The position numbers and the translations under genes are program-made. DNA of 29,047 bases, from positions 1 through 29,047 of IMG/VR virus record IMGVR_UViG_3300030202_000115; one strand, given 5' to 3'. The notes under the pieces are model-generated. The model was not told the DNA's origin and made no database searches. It saw only the letters and a program-made list of their open reading frames with translations. Source of the DNA: a virus. Position 1 is the first letter of the stretch; every line of letters starts with the position of its first letter. This document shows, piece after piece, positions 7,896 through 14,555 of the stretch.

Positions 7896-8090
7896 ATGAA
7901 AAAGTTTTTAGAAAAGTACCTTATCGGACAGATGCTAAAGTCAAAGAAGTTTTGGTATGCAGTTAGTTCTGTAGTTGTGCCTGCTTTAGTTACTTACTTA
8001 GGAGTTGACGAAACAACTGCAAAAGATTTGTACTATGCAATCTTAACATTAATTGTAGGTCAGGGAATTGCAGACGTTGCAAAGAAATAA
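7896..8090 (+). CDS. Holin-like small membrane protein
   Basis: A 64-residue protein with a basic N-terminus (MKKFLEKYLIG...KSKKFWYAV) and two hydrophobic segments (about 20-36 and 46-60) separated by a short polar turn (GVDETTAKD). It follows the DUF5675 gene by two bases, which fits a class II holin that forms lesions in the inner membrane. Similar short proteins are often annotated as holins in Bacteroidetes phages. The phosphoesterase frame overlaps its 3' end. Confidence 0.55.
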   Translation: MKKFLEKYLIGQMLKSKKFWYAVSSVVVPALVTYLGVDETTAKDLYYAILTLIVGQGIADVAKK

Positions 8091-8799
8091 CAGGTACAGA
8101 TTAAAGCCACACGAAATTGTGGCACTAGAAAAGATGCGAGAAACCGAGACTAGAAACGTTCTAGTTATCGGTGACTTGCATGAACCCTTTTGTCTTGAAG
8201 GCTACTTAGACTTTTGCATAGAACAATACTATAACTATAATTGTACTGAAGTAGTCTTTATAGGCGATGTAATAGACAATCACTACTCTAGCTATCATGA
8301 GGCTAGTGCTGACGGTATGGGCGGCTTAGACGAGCTAGAACTAGCTATTAAGAAAATAGGGCGTTGGCGTGATGCTTTCCCTATGGCTACTGTTATAATA
8401 GGAAACCACGACAGAATAATAATGCGTAAAGCTCAAACCTCTAGCATTCCTTCTAAATGGATAAAGTCTTTTAAAGAAGTATTAGAAACACCTGATTGGC
8501 ACTTTGTAGAAAGATATGAGCTAGACGGTGTACAGTATATACATGGAGAAGGCGGAACTGCTAGGACTAAGTGTCGTGCTGATATGATGAATACAGTACA
8601 GGGTCATTTACATACCCAATGCTATACAGAGCATTATGTCGGCAAGAAGTTTAGAGTATTTGGAACACAAGTCGGCTGCGGTATCAATCACAAATCGTAT
8701 GCTATGGCGTATGCAAAATACGGAAAAAGACCTGCGGTTTCTTGTGCTGTTGTGTTAAATAACGGCAAAACACCCATCAATTTGTTAATGCCTTTATAG
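8068..8799 (+). CDS. Calcineurin-like metallophosphoesterase
   Basis: It contains the full motif set of metal-dependent phosphoesterases: GDLH (residues 35-38), GDVID (66-70), GNHDR (112-116), a His in YIHGEGG (about 159) and GHLH (179-182). These bind two metal ions and hydrolyse phosphomonoesters or phosphodiesters. Phage versions may act on DNA ends or nucleotides, but the substrate cannot be told from sequence. The start used is TTG 8068, overlapping the holin-like gene; an in-frame ATG lies at 8134 (residue 23), still upstream of the first motif. The segment between them (RYRLKPHEIVAL) looks conserved, which favours the upstream start. It is the last gene before the non-coding region. 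Confidence 0.85.
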   Translation: MQTLQRNNRYRLKPHEIVALEKMRETETRNVLVIGDLHEPFCLEGYLDFCIEQYYNYNCTEVVFIGDVIDNHYSSYHEASADGMGGLDELELAIKKIGRWRDAFPMATVIIGNHDRIIMRKAQTSSIPSKWIKSFKEVLETPDWHFVERYELDGVQYIHGEGGTARTKCRADMMNTVQGHLHTQCYTEHYVGKKFRVFGTQVGCGINHKSYAMAYAKYGKRPAVSCAVVLNNGKTPINLLMPL

Positions 8800-8913
8800 G
8801 TTTTTAACCCCTTTTTCAACCAATTTTAATCTTTTTTTAAATTTATTTTAGTATAATTTACTAGATAAGGTATAACTTTTTTTAATATTTTTAGTTAAAA
8901 ACTTAGTTTAAAA

Positions 8914-8945
8914 TTTGGTTGGTAACTTTTTTTATTTTATCTTTG
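8914..8945 (+). promoter_or_regulatory. Bacteroidetes-type promoter for the early region
   Basis: TTTG at 8914-8917, then 20 bases, then TATCTTTG at 8938-8945. This exactly fits the Bacteroidetes sigma-ABfr pattern TTTG-N19-21-TAnnTTTG. Transcription would start a few bases after 8945, just ahead of the structured RNA. It is the only strong host-type promoter I see in an intergenic region, and it reads into the replication genes. Confidence 0.8.
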
Positions 8946-8952
8946 TACCATC

Positions 8953-9037
8953 AAAAAGGGGGGAGCTAAAAATAAGATGATTGCGAAACTCAAGTTAAAC
9001 TATAATAGCTCTGAACTTAGACTACCCCTCTTTTTTT
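8953..9037 (+). ncRNA. Structured short RNA or terminator-type leader
   Basis: The 5' arm AAAAAGGGGGG (8953-8963) pairs with CCCCTCTTTTT (9025-9035) as an 11-bp stem with one G:U, followed by a short U run. The roughly 60-nt interior holds smaller pairings: GAGCTA (8963-8968) with TAGCTC (9006-9011), and AAGTT (8992-8996) with AACTT (9014-9018). With a promoter directly upstream, this is either a discrete small RNA of about 90 nt or an attenuator for the early operon. It is not a match to a known RNA family that I can name. Confidence 0.6.
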
Positions 9038-9039
9038 AA
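8977..9039 (+). CDS. Possible 20-residue leader peptide
   Basis: An ATG inside the structured leader opens a 20-codon frame (MIAKLKLNYNSSELRLPLFF) that stops exactly in the U-tract of the terminator. Ribosomes translating it would disrupt the 3' arm, so it could couple translation to antitermination. The evidence is only the ORF and its placement; it may be a chance ORF. Confidence 0.3.
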   Translation: MIAKLKLNYNSSELRLPLFF

Positions 9040-9071
9040 AACAAAATTAAATTAATTAAATAAATCAAAAA

Positions 9072-9311
9072 ATGGAAAACTACAAAATTGTAAACAAGAA
9101 AACAAACGCTACTTATTTTTTAAATGAAAAGCAATATGAAACATTTTTTAACGTAAACAGTCTTTACAAAGCTGGTGAGTTTCAATATGAAGTCTATAAC
9201 TTAACTAAAGCAAAAGCTAAAAGAATAAACAAGATGTTAGACGTGCTTGCACACTTAAGTGTATTTGCAGCTTCAGTATTAGCTACTTTACTTTACATTC
9301 AAAACTATTAA
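9072..9311 (+). CDS. Hypothetical protein with C-terminal membrane helix
   Basis: A 79-residue protein, first gene of the early block. The N-terminal half is polar, with many Asn, Lys and Tyr residues. The C-terminus has a single hydrophobic helix (about 58-76, LAHLSVFAASVLATLLYI), so it is probably anchored in the inner membrane with a cytoplasmic head. Being first after the host-type promoter suggests an immediate-early role such as host takeover. No family is recognised. Confidence 0.6.
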   Translation: MENYKIVNKKTNATYFLNEKQYETFFNVNSLYKAGEFQYEVYNLTKAKAKRINKMLDVLAHLSVFAASVLATLLYIQNY

Positions 9312-9312
9312 G

Positions 9313-9672
9313 ATGACTAGACAAGACGCAGAATACTTAGAATATTCTACTTATGTAGATTATAGCGAACCTAAAATATCTTTTATTACAGGCGAGCTAA
9401 TAGACGATAAAAAAGTAATAGCTGAACATTGGCTTTTAAAACCTGATTTTATTCCTGCTAAGGTAACAAGTTCAGGAGGTAATGACTTAGCTTATAACAG
9501 CCGTTCAGTTGTGGTTGTAGGAACTACTTTACAATGCTACAGGAAAGCTTGTGAAATGCTCAAGACTAAAGGTTGGCAACAGAAAGACTGTTGGGATGTA
9601 GAACTAAAACCAATCTATAAAAAACACTATGAAAATAACGACAGGTTACCTGTAATAATAAACCTTAAATAA
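9313..9672 (+). CDS. Hypothetical early protein
   Basis: A 119-residue soluble protein, separated from the previous gene by one base. It has a basic C-terminal half with two Cys (TLQCYRKACEMLKTKGWQQKDCW) and no membrane segment. The glycine pair in TSSGGNDLAYNSRS and the hydrophobic VVVVGTT strand suggest a mixed alpha/beta fold. I do not recognise a family; the location implies early expression. Confidence 0.6.
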   Translation: MTRQDAEYLEYSTYVDYSEPKISFITGELIDDKKVIAEHWLLKPDFIPAKVTSSGGNDLAYNSRSVVVVGTTLQCYRKACEMLKTKGWQQKDCWDVELKPIYKKHYENNDRLPVIINLK

Positions 9673-9673
9673 A

Positions 9674-9910
9674 ATGACAAATAATACTAAAGTAAGCGCA
9701 TCAAAAGAAACTATTGCTGAAACACACAAAAGGCTACACGAGATAAACACTTTTCAATGTGTAGATAACGAACTATACCTAAGGGGAAAAGATGAGTGGG
9801 GAAAAGACTTTACAATATGCTTTGACGCTTTTAACTTCTTAGAGTGGATAGACAAAGAACAAATAGAATATATAAAAGAACAAACAATTAAATACATACA
9901 AGAAAAATGA
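9674..9910 (+). CDS. Hypothetical early protein
   Basis: A 78-residue protein. The middle (NELYLRGKDEWGKDFTICFDAFNFLEWID) looks like a small beta-hairpin plus helix domain, and the C-terminus is a charged helix. The start is one base after the preceding stop, and its stop overlaps the next ATG in an ATGA arrangement, so it belongs to the same early operon. Function unknown. Confidence 0.6.
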   Translation: MTNNTKVSASKETIAETHKRLHEINTFQCVDNELYLRGKDEWGKDFTICFDAFNFLEWIDKEQIEYIKEQTIKYIQEK

Positions 9911-10206
9911 AAACAACAGTAAATTTTTATGAGTTCAGCAGATGGTTTGAACAGAACAGACCAAACAATTTTAGCCGTGCAGGATTAAGAGCTTTATTTG
10001 ATTACTTAGAAGAATACGAAGAAGATACAGGAGAACAAATAGAGTTTGACCCTATTGCTTTATGTTGTGAATACACAGAATACGATAATATAGCAGAGTT
10101 TCATTCAGTTTATGACGCAGAGGATTATCCTGACAAAGACGCTATTATGGATTATACACAAGTAATAGAATTCGGAATTGAAAGTTTTATCGTACTAGAA
10201 TTTTAA
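9907..10206 (+). CDS. Conserved acidic phage hypothetical protein
   Basis: A 99-residue, strongly acidic protein (FSRAGLRALFDYLEEYEEDTGEQIEFDPIALCCEYTEY). This pattern recurs in small proteins of unknown function in many phages and plasmids. Its high acidity recalls DNA-mimic antirestriction proteins, but that is only a compositional resemblance. It is coupled to the preceding gene by an ATGA overlap. Confidence 0.65.
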   Translation: MKTTVNFYEFSRWFEQNRPNNFSRAGLRALFDYLEEYEEDTGEQIEFDPIALCCEYTEYDNIAEFHSVYDAEDYPDKDAIMDYTQVIEFGIESFIVLEF

Positions 10207-10280
10207 TTCAAATAAATTTAGTATTTTTAACGAAATTATTAACAGGTAAAAACCCTAGCCAATAAACATAGGTAGAATAT

Positions 10281-10670
10281 ATGCAAACAGAAAAACTAAA
10301 AGAAATGTTTTATAAGTACAATCTTGTAAAAGACACAGATGTTTTCCGACATCAACATTTTGTAATCTTAACTAGGTCAGGGATAGAAAAAATTATGGCT
10401 CAGGAATTAATAACAGTTAGATTTGAAGTAGTTGTATCAGAACCTAATTTTGCAGGAGTTAAAGCTATTGCAACAAAAGATGACAAAACTATTGAAACTT
10501 ACGGCTCAGCACTTAAAGGAGAAGGTTTTAAGGACGGAAATTGTAACACTTGGTATGTATTAGAGATGGCAGAGAAAAGAGCCTTAGCACGAAGTATTCT
10601 GAAACTTTTAAATCTTTATGAGATTAATGTCAAGTCAGAAGATGAAGCAGAAGATTTCAAAAAGAAATAA
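10281..10670 (+). CDS. Possible single-strand annealing or recombination protein
   Basis: A 129-residue protein: DVFRHQHFVILTRSGIEKI, then FEVVVSEPNFAGVKAIATKD, a conserved GxGFKDGN turn and a C-terminal helix AEKRALARSILKLL. The beta-sheet-plus-helix layout and the AEKRA motif recall Erf/Rad52-like annealing proteins of phages, and the SSB-like gene is next in line. It is shorter than typical family members. The family is common in Bacteroidetes phages, but I cannot confirm its activity from sequence. Confidence 0.45.
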   Translation: MQTEKLKEMFYKYNLVKDTDVFRHQHFVILTRSGIEKIMAQELITVRFEVVVSEPNFAGVKAIATKDDKTIETYGSALKGEGFKDGNCNTWYVLEMAEKRALARSILKLLNLYEINVKSEDEAEDFKKK

Positions 10671-10674
10671 TCAT

Positions 10675-10757
10675 AAAGTGGAGAGGTTAGATAAACATAA
10701 ATTATAAAATTCAGCAGTTATGCTTTGTGGCTTTATCAATTCCTCTTCACTTTTTTT
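10675..10757 (+). terminator. Long structured hairpin with U-tract (terminator or small RNA)
   Basis: The outer stem AAAGTGGAGAGG (10675-10686) pairs with CCTCTTCACTTT (10742-10753), 12 bp with one G:U, followed by a run of seven T. Inside, GATAAA (10690-10695) pairs with TTTATC (10732-10737) and CATAA (10696-10700) with TTATG (10718-10722). The nested stems make it larger than a simple terminator. It separates the possible annealing gene from the SSB-like gene and may set their relative expression. Confidence 0.65.
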
Positions 10758-10776
10758 ACTAACTAAATTATAAATC

Positions 10777-10950
10777 ATGAAAAGCTATATACCTAAAAAC
10801 AGCGTAAATACACCTTTGAAAAAAAATAAAAAATTTGAAAGGTTGAAAAAAGAAAATGAAAGAGTAAGGCAAAACAACATAGATTTAAAATTACAAATCA
10901 TTGAAGCAAGAAAAAAAATAAAACAAATTAATAAACTAATAAATAAATAA
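10777..10950 (+). CDS. Small basic coiled-coil protein
   Basis: A 57-residue ORF (MKSYIPKNSVNTPLKKNKKF...), very rich in Lys. It has one long amphipathic helix from about residue 20 (ERLKKENERVRQNNIDLKLQ), which is likely a coiled coil. It begins just after the structured terminator and ends three bases before the SSB-like gene, so it fits the operon. It may help the SSB-like protein bind DNA, but that is a guess. Confidence 0.55.
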   Translation: MKSYIPKNSVNTPLKKNKKFERLKKENERVRQNNIDLKLQIIEARKKIKQINKLINK

Positions 10951-10953
10951 AAA

Positions 10954-11280
10954 ATGGAAGTAACAGGAAAATTAGTAAAAAAACTTGAGTTAGAAACAGG
11001 AACATCTAAAGCAGGAAAAGAATGGCAGAAACAATCAATCGTAATTGATACTGGAGACGAGTTTAATAACTTAATAGCAGTAAGTGCTTTTGGTGACAAA
11101 TTAAAACAAATGAACAAGCTAGAAGTAGGAATGGAAGTATCAGTACTTTGTAATGTTTATTCTAGAGAATATAACGGCAGATATTATCATAATATTGATG
11201 GCTACTTTTTTACTAACCAAAGCAACAAATCTTTAGACAAGGTAACGAACGGAGAAGCTGAAGAAGATATGCCTTTCTAA
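10954..11280 (+). CDS. SSB-like OB-fold protein (DUF3127-like)
   Basis: A 108-residue protein with an OB-fold pattern: MEVTGKLVKKLELETG, WQKQSIVIDTG, NLIAVSAFGDKLKQMNKL, VGMEVSVLCNVYSREY. It ends in EEDMPF, the acidic tip that bacterial SSB proteins use to recruit replication and repair partners. It fits the Bacteroidetes DUF3127 single-stranded-DNA-binding group. Its role would be to coat single-stranded DNA during replication or recombination. The neighbours, an annealing-like protein and initiator-like proteins, agree. Confidence 0.75.
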   Translation: MEVTGKLVKKLELETGTSKAGKEWQKQSIVIDTGDEFNNLIAVSAFGDKLKQMNKLEVGMEVSVLCNVYSREYNGRYYHNIDGYFFTNQSNKSLDKVTNGEAEEDMPF

Positions 11281-11281
11281 G

Positions 11282-11791
11282 ATGAATACAGAAGACAATT
11301 TTAAAAACCTTTGCGACCTTACTACAAGTTTGGTAGGGTTGCCTAAAGGCTCACTAGCTTTAAAAACTAGGAAGACAGAATACCAAGTACCTAGAATGGT
11401 TGCGGCTATGGTTGCAAGACTAGAAGACGAAACACATAGGGAAGTAATAGCTAAGGTATTGGATAGGGATAGGACAAGCGTAAATCATTACGAAAGAAGC
11501 CACTCATCTAACTACGCTTCATTCCCTTTGTATCGTGATACTTTTAATAAAGTATATAATGCTTATGCTGAAATAAAAGACGCTAAACTAACTTTTATTG
11601 ACTTGTATAATTTACAGGAACACTTGAGGAAAAACGGAATACATGACAGCAGCACACATCAAACGACTATACGTGTTGTATCTGGTAAATTTGGAACTGA
11701 TGTTAAAGTTTCTTACAAAGACTTTTACAAACAATTAGAATTGTGTAAGTTAGCCCTTCAAAATTATCAACACGAAATAGAAGTTATATGA
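11282..11791 (+). CDS. DnaA domain IV-like DNA-binding protein
   Basis: A 169-residue protein. Residues about 28-72 (EYQVPRMVAAMVARLEDETHREVIAKVLDRDRTSVNHYERSH) resemble the C-terminal DNA-binding domain of DnaA, with the hallmark RDRTSVNHY in place of RDHTTVLHA. There is no AAA+ ATPase region. A second, unknown domain fills residues 85-169. It probably binds phage or host origin boxes and helps recruit host replication proteins. The gene before it ends one base upstream and the next gene overlaps its end. Confidence 0.7.
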   Translation: MNTEDNFKNLCDLTTSLVGLPKGSLALKTRKTEYQVPRMVAAMVARLEDETHREVIAKVLDRDRTSVNHYERSHSSNYASFPLYRDTFNKVYNAYAEIKDAKLTFIDLYNLQEHLRKNGIHDSSTHQTTIRVVSGKFGTDVKVSYKDFYKQLELCKLALQNYQHEIEVI

Positions 11792-12456
11792 AAAATTTAC
11801 TAAGTAGTTCAGCTTTTTTAATAGTGAACAAGCAATTAGCGAAGCAGGTAGGATTGAAAGGGGCGGTTCTACTTGCTGACCTAATTAGCAAAGAAGAATA
11901 CTTTATAGCTAACGGAATGACTGACGGCTGGTTTTTTAATACAGCCAAGAATATAGAAGAAGACACTTGCTTGACTACTCACCAACAAAGGAATGCAATT
12001 AAGAGCTTAAAAGACTTAGGAATAATAGAAACTAAAGTAGTGGGTATTCCTGCAAAGCAGCACTTTAAAATAATTGAAAACAAGTTGTTAAGTTATTTAA
12101 ATACTAGTTGTAAAGAAACTGATAAACAAGTTTGTAAAAAACAAAAAACTATTAATAAGAATAACAATAATAATAACAATAAAAATAATATATCTAATAG
12201 GCGTGATAAATTTGTTTTTGAGGTTTTAACTTTTGATTATGAAAAAAGTGTTTTAAATAGTTTCATAGACTACTGGACTGAACCTAACAAGTCTAATACC
12301 AAAATGAAATATGAATTAAATAAAACTTGGGAAACAAAAAGAAGGTTAAAGACTTGGGCTAACAATCAAAAGAAATGGGATAAGCCTAAAACAAAAACTA
12401 TGTCTAAATTAGACGCACAAATTAATGCTTGGCAAGAAGCTAAAAAATTATTATGA
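11788..12456 (+). CDS. Winged-helix replication initiator-like protein
   Basis: A 222-residue protein. Residues 1-105 form a winged-helix-like domain (SAFLIVNKQLAKQVGLKGAVLLADL, FFNTAKNIEEDTCLTTHQQRNAIKSLKDLGIIETK), typical of phage replication proteins that bind the origin. A homopolymeric Asn linker (about 123-133) leads to a basic C-terminal domain (TWETKRRLKTWANNQKKW) of the kind found in DnaD/gpO-type proteins. It follows the DnaA-like gene with a 4-base overlap. The phage encodes no helicase, so this protein likely directs host DnaB to the origin. Confidence 0.65.
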   Translation: MKNLLSSSAFLIVNKQLAKQVGLKGAVLLADLISKEEYFIANGMTDGWFFNTAKNIEEDTCLTTHQQRNAIKSLKDLGIIETKVVGIPAKQHFKIIENKLLSYLNTSCKETDKQVCKKQKTINKNNNNNNNKNNISNRRDKFVFEVLTFDYEKSVLNSFIDYWTEPNKSNTKMKYELNKTWETKRRLKTWANNQKKWDKPKTKTMSKLDAQINAWQEAKKLL

Positions 12457-12821
12457 AACCACTAAAACAAGAAAACTTAAAAGAGTTGACTGAAAAAGTC
12501 TTAGACTTAGTTGCAAAGACAGCAGTTGAAATAGGACACAAAACAGACCCTCAAACTATGGCAAGTTTAAGTAAGATATTTGCAGCAGATTTAATACAAG
12601 AAAAGCGTTTTGGAAATATGACCTTTAACCAAGTTCAAGATGCCTTTCATCAAGGTGTAAGATTTGGCAAAGATGAACCTTTTTTAAATATCAGAACATT
12701 TTACAAGTGGGTGTATGCTCAAAAGAAAGTAATAGATAATGCATACTATCAAGTGCATACTTTAGGGCAGCCAAAAGAAAAAGTTTTATTTTATCAAGAA
12801 TCTTTAAAACTATTAAAATGA
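12453..12821 (+). CDS. Hypothetical replication-linked protein
   Basis: A 122-residue, helix-rich protein. Its central part (NMTFNQVQDAFHQGVRFGKDEPFLNIRTFYKWVYAQKKVID) is the most conserved-looking. The ATG overlaps the stop of the initiator-like gene (ATGA), which suggests the two work together; a helicase-loader role is possible given the context. No Walker motif is present, so it is not a DnaC-type ATPase. Function inferred only from location. Confidence 0.55.
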   Translation: MKPLKQENLKELTEKVLDLVAKTAVEIGHKTDPQTMASLSKIFAADLIQEKRFGNMTFNQVQDAFHQGVRFGKDEPFLNIRTFYKWVYAQKKVIDNAYYQVHTLGQPKEKVLFYQESLKLLK

Positions 12822-12913
12822 AGATATTAACAATCGTATGGGGAATAATAATTTTACTTTGCATTGTAGAGGCTTATTTCTGTACTAAATTTGACAACAA
12901 TGAAAACAATTAA
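12818..12913 (+). CDS. Tiny single-pass membrane peptide
   Basis: A 31-residue ORF (MKILTIVWGIIILLCIVEAY...) with one strong hydrophobic helix (about 3-19) and a short polar tail. It overlaps the gene before it by four bases and the gene after it by 14 bases. The overlaps and a perfect membrane helix support it, but ORFs this short can arise by chance in AT-rich DNA. Confidence 0.4.
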   Translation: MKILTIVWGIIILLCIVEAYFCTKFDNNENN

Positions 12914-13178
12914 AATTACAGAAAAAGAAGTTAAAAGCCAATCAGATGCAGTTCTTTGGCACTTAAAAACTTACGGAAGTATTACAAGCTATGAAGCTAT
13001 AAAAGAATACGGAGCAACTAGGCTTTCAGCTATTATTTTTAATCATAGAAAAGAAGGTTATGACATAGACAGTATGCCTTTGACTAAAAAGACAAGATTT
13101 GGAAGAAATACAACTATTGCTAAGTATATCTATACTGCACCACCTCAAGAGCTGATACAGGAAATGCTATGGCATTAA
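12900..13178 (+). CDS. Small helix-turn-helix protein (HTH_39-like)
   Basis: A 92-residue protein from the ATG at 12900 (the frame is open to a TTG at 12891). The core VLWHLKTYGSITSYEAIKEYGATRLSAIIFNHRKEGYDI matches the phage HTH_39 winged-helix type. Such proteins are common beside replication genes and are presumed to bind DNA; the target is unknown. Its end overlaps the NinG gene. Confidence 0.75.
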   Translation: MKTIKITEKEVKSQSDAVLWHLKTYGSITSYEAIKEYGATRLSAIIFNHRKEGYDIDSMPLTKKTRFGRNTTIAKYIYTAPPQELIQEMLWH

Positions 13179-13582
13179 AAACTATAAGCAAACTTAAAAA
13201 AGAACTTGACAAGTGGTTCAGCCTTTACATTAGACTTAGAGAAGCTAACGAGTACGGAATGTGCCAATGCTTCACTTGTGGAATAGTAAGGCACTATAAA
13301 GAAAGTATGCAAAACGGACACTTTCAGTCAAGAAAACATTTATCTACACGCTTTGACGAAGAAAATTGTCAAGTACAATGCGTTAAATGTAATGTCTATG
13401 CTTGGGGAGAACAGTACAAATTTGCGTTAGCTTTAGACTCTAAGTATGGAGAAGGCAAAGCTGAAGAATTACAACACTTAGCTAGAACAACTTTAAAGAT
13501 TTCTAGGATAGAATATGAAGAAAAGATAAATTATTACAAATCACTTGTTGATAAGTTAAAAAAAGAAAAAGGAATTGAGTAA
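13169..13582 (+). CDS. ninG: NinG-like recombination protein
   Basis: A 137-residue protein with the NinG (Rap) pattern: MCQCFTCG, then MQNGHFQSRKH, then RFDEENCQVQCVKCN, and AWGEQYKFALALD. The two Cys pairs and the NGHF/RKH segment form an HNH-like zinc-binding fold. In lambda, NinG acts in phage recombination by resolving or targeting branched DNA structures. Here it lies in the replication block, overlapping the small HTH gene by ten bases. The C-terminal helix (about 110-137) is charged. Length is shorter than lambda NinG, mainly at the N-terminus. Confidence 0.85.
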   Translation: MALKTISKLKKELDKWFSLYIRLREANEYGMCQCFTCGIVRHYKESMQNGHFQSRKHLSTRFDEENCQVQCVKCNVYAWGEQYKFALALDSKYGEGKAEELQHLARTTLKISRIEYEEKINYYKSLVDKLKKEKGIE

Positions 13583-13604
13583 ACTTTTTTGCTAAGTTTG
13601 GCGT

Positions 13605-13961
13605 ATGATAAAGCCGATTTACGCAAGTGAAGAACACAAGCAAATAATTGAAACTTATTTAAATATGTGCATAGAGTTTGCAAAAGACGTAAGCACAAAA
13701 TCAAGATACAATAATTTTTTAGATGTTATAGATGTTGTTTTAGAATATCATAATAACTATGGCAAAGGAGTAAAAGAAAATAACTGGTATGACTGGTTAA
13801 TGATAATACCTATTAATATGTCAGTTGCTACTAATGGTTTTTTTGCAGGGCTAGAAACTAAAACAAATGCATCAGTAATTAGAGCTTATAAGGTAGTGCT
13901 TAGCGACATGGTTTTTGATGTAGTGGGTAAGATTGAGGCTTTAGAACAAATAAATGACTGA
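13605..13961 (+). CDS. Hypothetical protein
   Basis: A 118-residue helix-rich protein (KQIIETYLNMCIEFAKDV..., VLEYHNNYGKGVKENNWYDWLMIIP). There is a moderately hydrophobic central stretch but no clear membrane helix. Its end overlaps the sigma-like gene by eight bases, so the two are probably translated together; it might regulate or accompany the sigma-like factor, although nothing in the sequence shows that. Family not recognised. Confidence 0.55.
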   Translation: MIKPIYASEEHKQIIETYLNMCIEFAKDVSTKSRYNNFLDVIDVVLEYHNNYGKGVKENNWYDWLMIIPINMSVATNGFFAGLETKTNASVIRAYKVVLSDMVFDVVGKIEALEQIND

Positions 13962-14529
13962 GATATACGCAGAAATATCAAGCCTTAGTTCTAAGTTTAG
14001 GGAAATGTGCTTTGGGCTTACGCAAGATGAAGAAGCAATTAATGACGCAGTACAGGAACTTATGCTTTACTACTTACAAATGAACCCTGACACTCTAAAA
14101 GGTATATGGGAAAAGGATGGAATAGACGGGATAATTAGGTATGGTGCTGTAGTATTAAGAAGAGCTTTAACAAGTGCAAGAAGTCCTTTTTATTATAAGT
14201 ATAAAAAATATTATACACATATTGATAATTTTAGTTATAACGCTACTTCAACTTTTGATGATGATGGGTATATTTATGACCGTGCTAATAATAAAAATAT
14301 ATCAAACTTACCTAATCAAGAAGAAGAATACAAATGGACTAAGCTAGAAGAAATTGACAAAGTTTTAGATAATTTAGACAGTTGGTACGATAGAGAATTG
14401 TTTAAATTATATTATTATGAAGGAAATACTTTAGATAGTCTAGCTAAGAAAACAGGAATAAGCAGAAACAGTTTATTTACTACAATAGATAAAGTAAGGG
14501 AAATACTTAAAAAGGAATTAAATGATTAA
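13954..14529 (+). CDS. Sigma-70 family-like transcription factor
   Basis: A 191-residue protein. The N-terminal part (KFREMCFGLTQDEEAINDAVQELMLYYLQMNP, residues 14-45) resembles sigma region 2. The C-terminus (WYDRELFKLYYYEGNTLDSLAKKTGISRNSLFTTIDKVREIL, about 144-185) is a clear region 4-type helix-turn-helix. Length and layout fit ECF-type or phage sigma factors. It lies in the early block, while a recurrent TCTATTATATA motif precedes late blocks, so it is a natural candidate for a late-gene activator working with host RNA polymerase. A DNA-binding protein without sigma activity cannot be excluded. Confidence 0.65.
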   Translation: MTEIYAEISSLSSKFREMCFGLTQDEEAINDAVQELMLYYLQMNPDTLKGIWEKDGIDGIIRYGAVVLRRALTSARSPFYYKYKKYYTHIDNFSYNATSTFDDDGYIYDRANNKNISNLPNQEEEYKWTKLEEIDKVLDNLDSWYDRELFKLYYYEGNTLDSLAKKTGISRNSLFTTIDKVREILKKELND

Positions 14530-14555
14530 CTTAGTTGTTATATGGCCTTCATAAT

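Larger units (their letters stand above)
8800..9071. other. Main non-coding region (early control region, possible origin)
   Basis: The longest gap without a gene. It starts with a weak GGTT/AACC hairpin and T-tract after the phosphoesterase gene. A very AT-rich stretch (8822-8913) follows, then imperfect inverted arms CAACCAA (8817-8823) and TTGGTTG (8915-8921), a Bacteroidetes-type promoter, a structured RNA with a terminator, and an A-rich leader before the ATG at 9072. AT-richness and its position upstream of replication genes would also suit a replication origin, but no clear iteron array is visible. Confidence 0.6.

Noticed and set aside
12153-12192. A/T-rich repeat as a possible iteron or microsatellite origin
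   Set aside because: It is the AAT/AAC repeat that encodes the poly-Asn linker of the initiator-like protein; repeats are simple codon runs without a longer unit.
13593-13600. TAAGTTTG, matching the Bacteroidetes -7 box, before the gene at 13605
   Set aside because: The only upstream TTG (13575-13577) is 15 bases away, too close, and the ATG follows within 5 bases, so the start site would fall on the ATG. Probably chance in AT-rich DNA.
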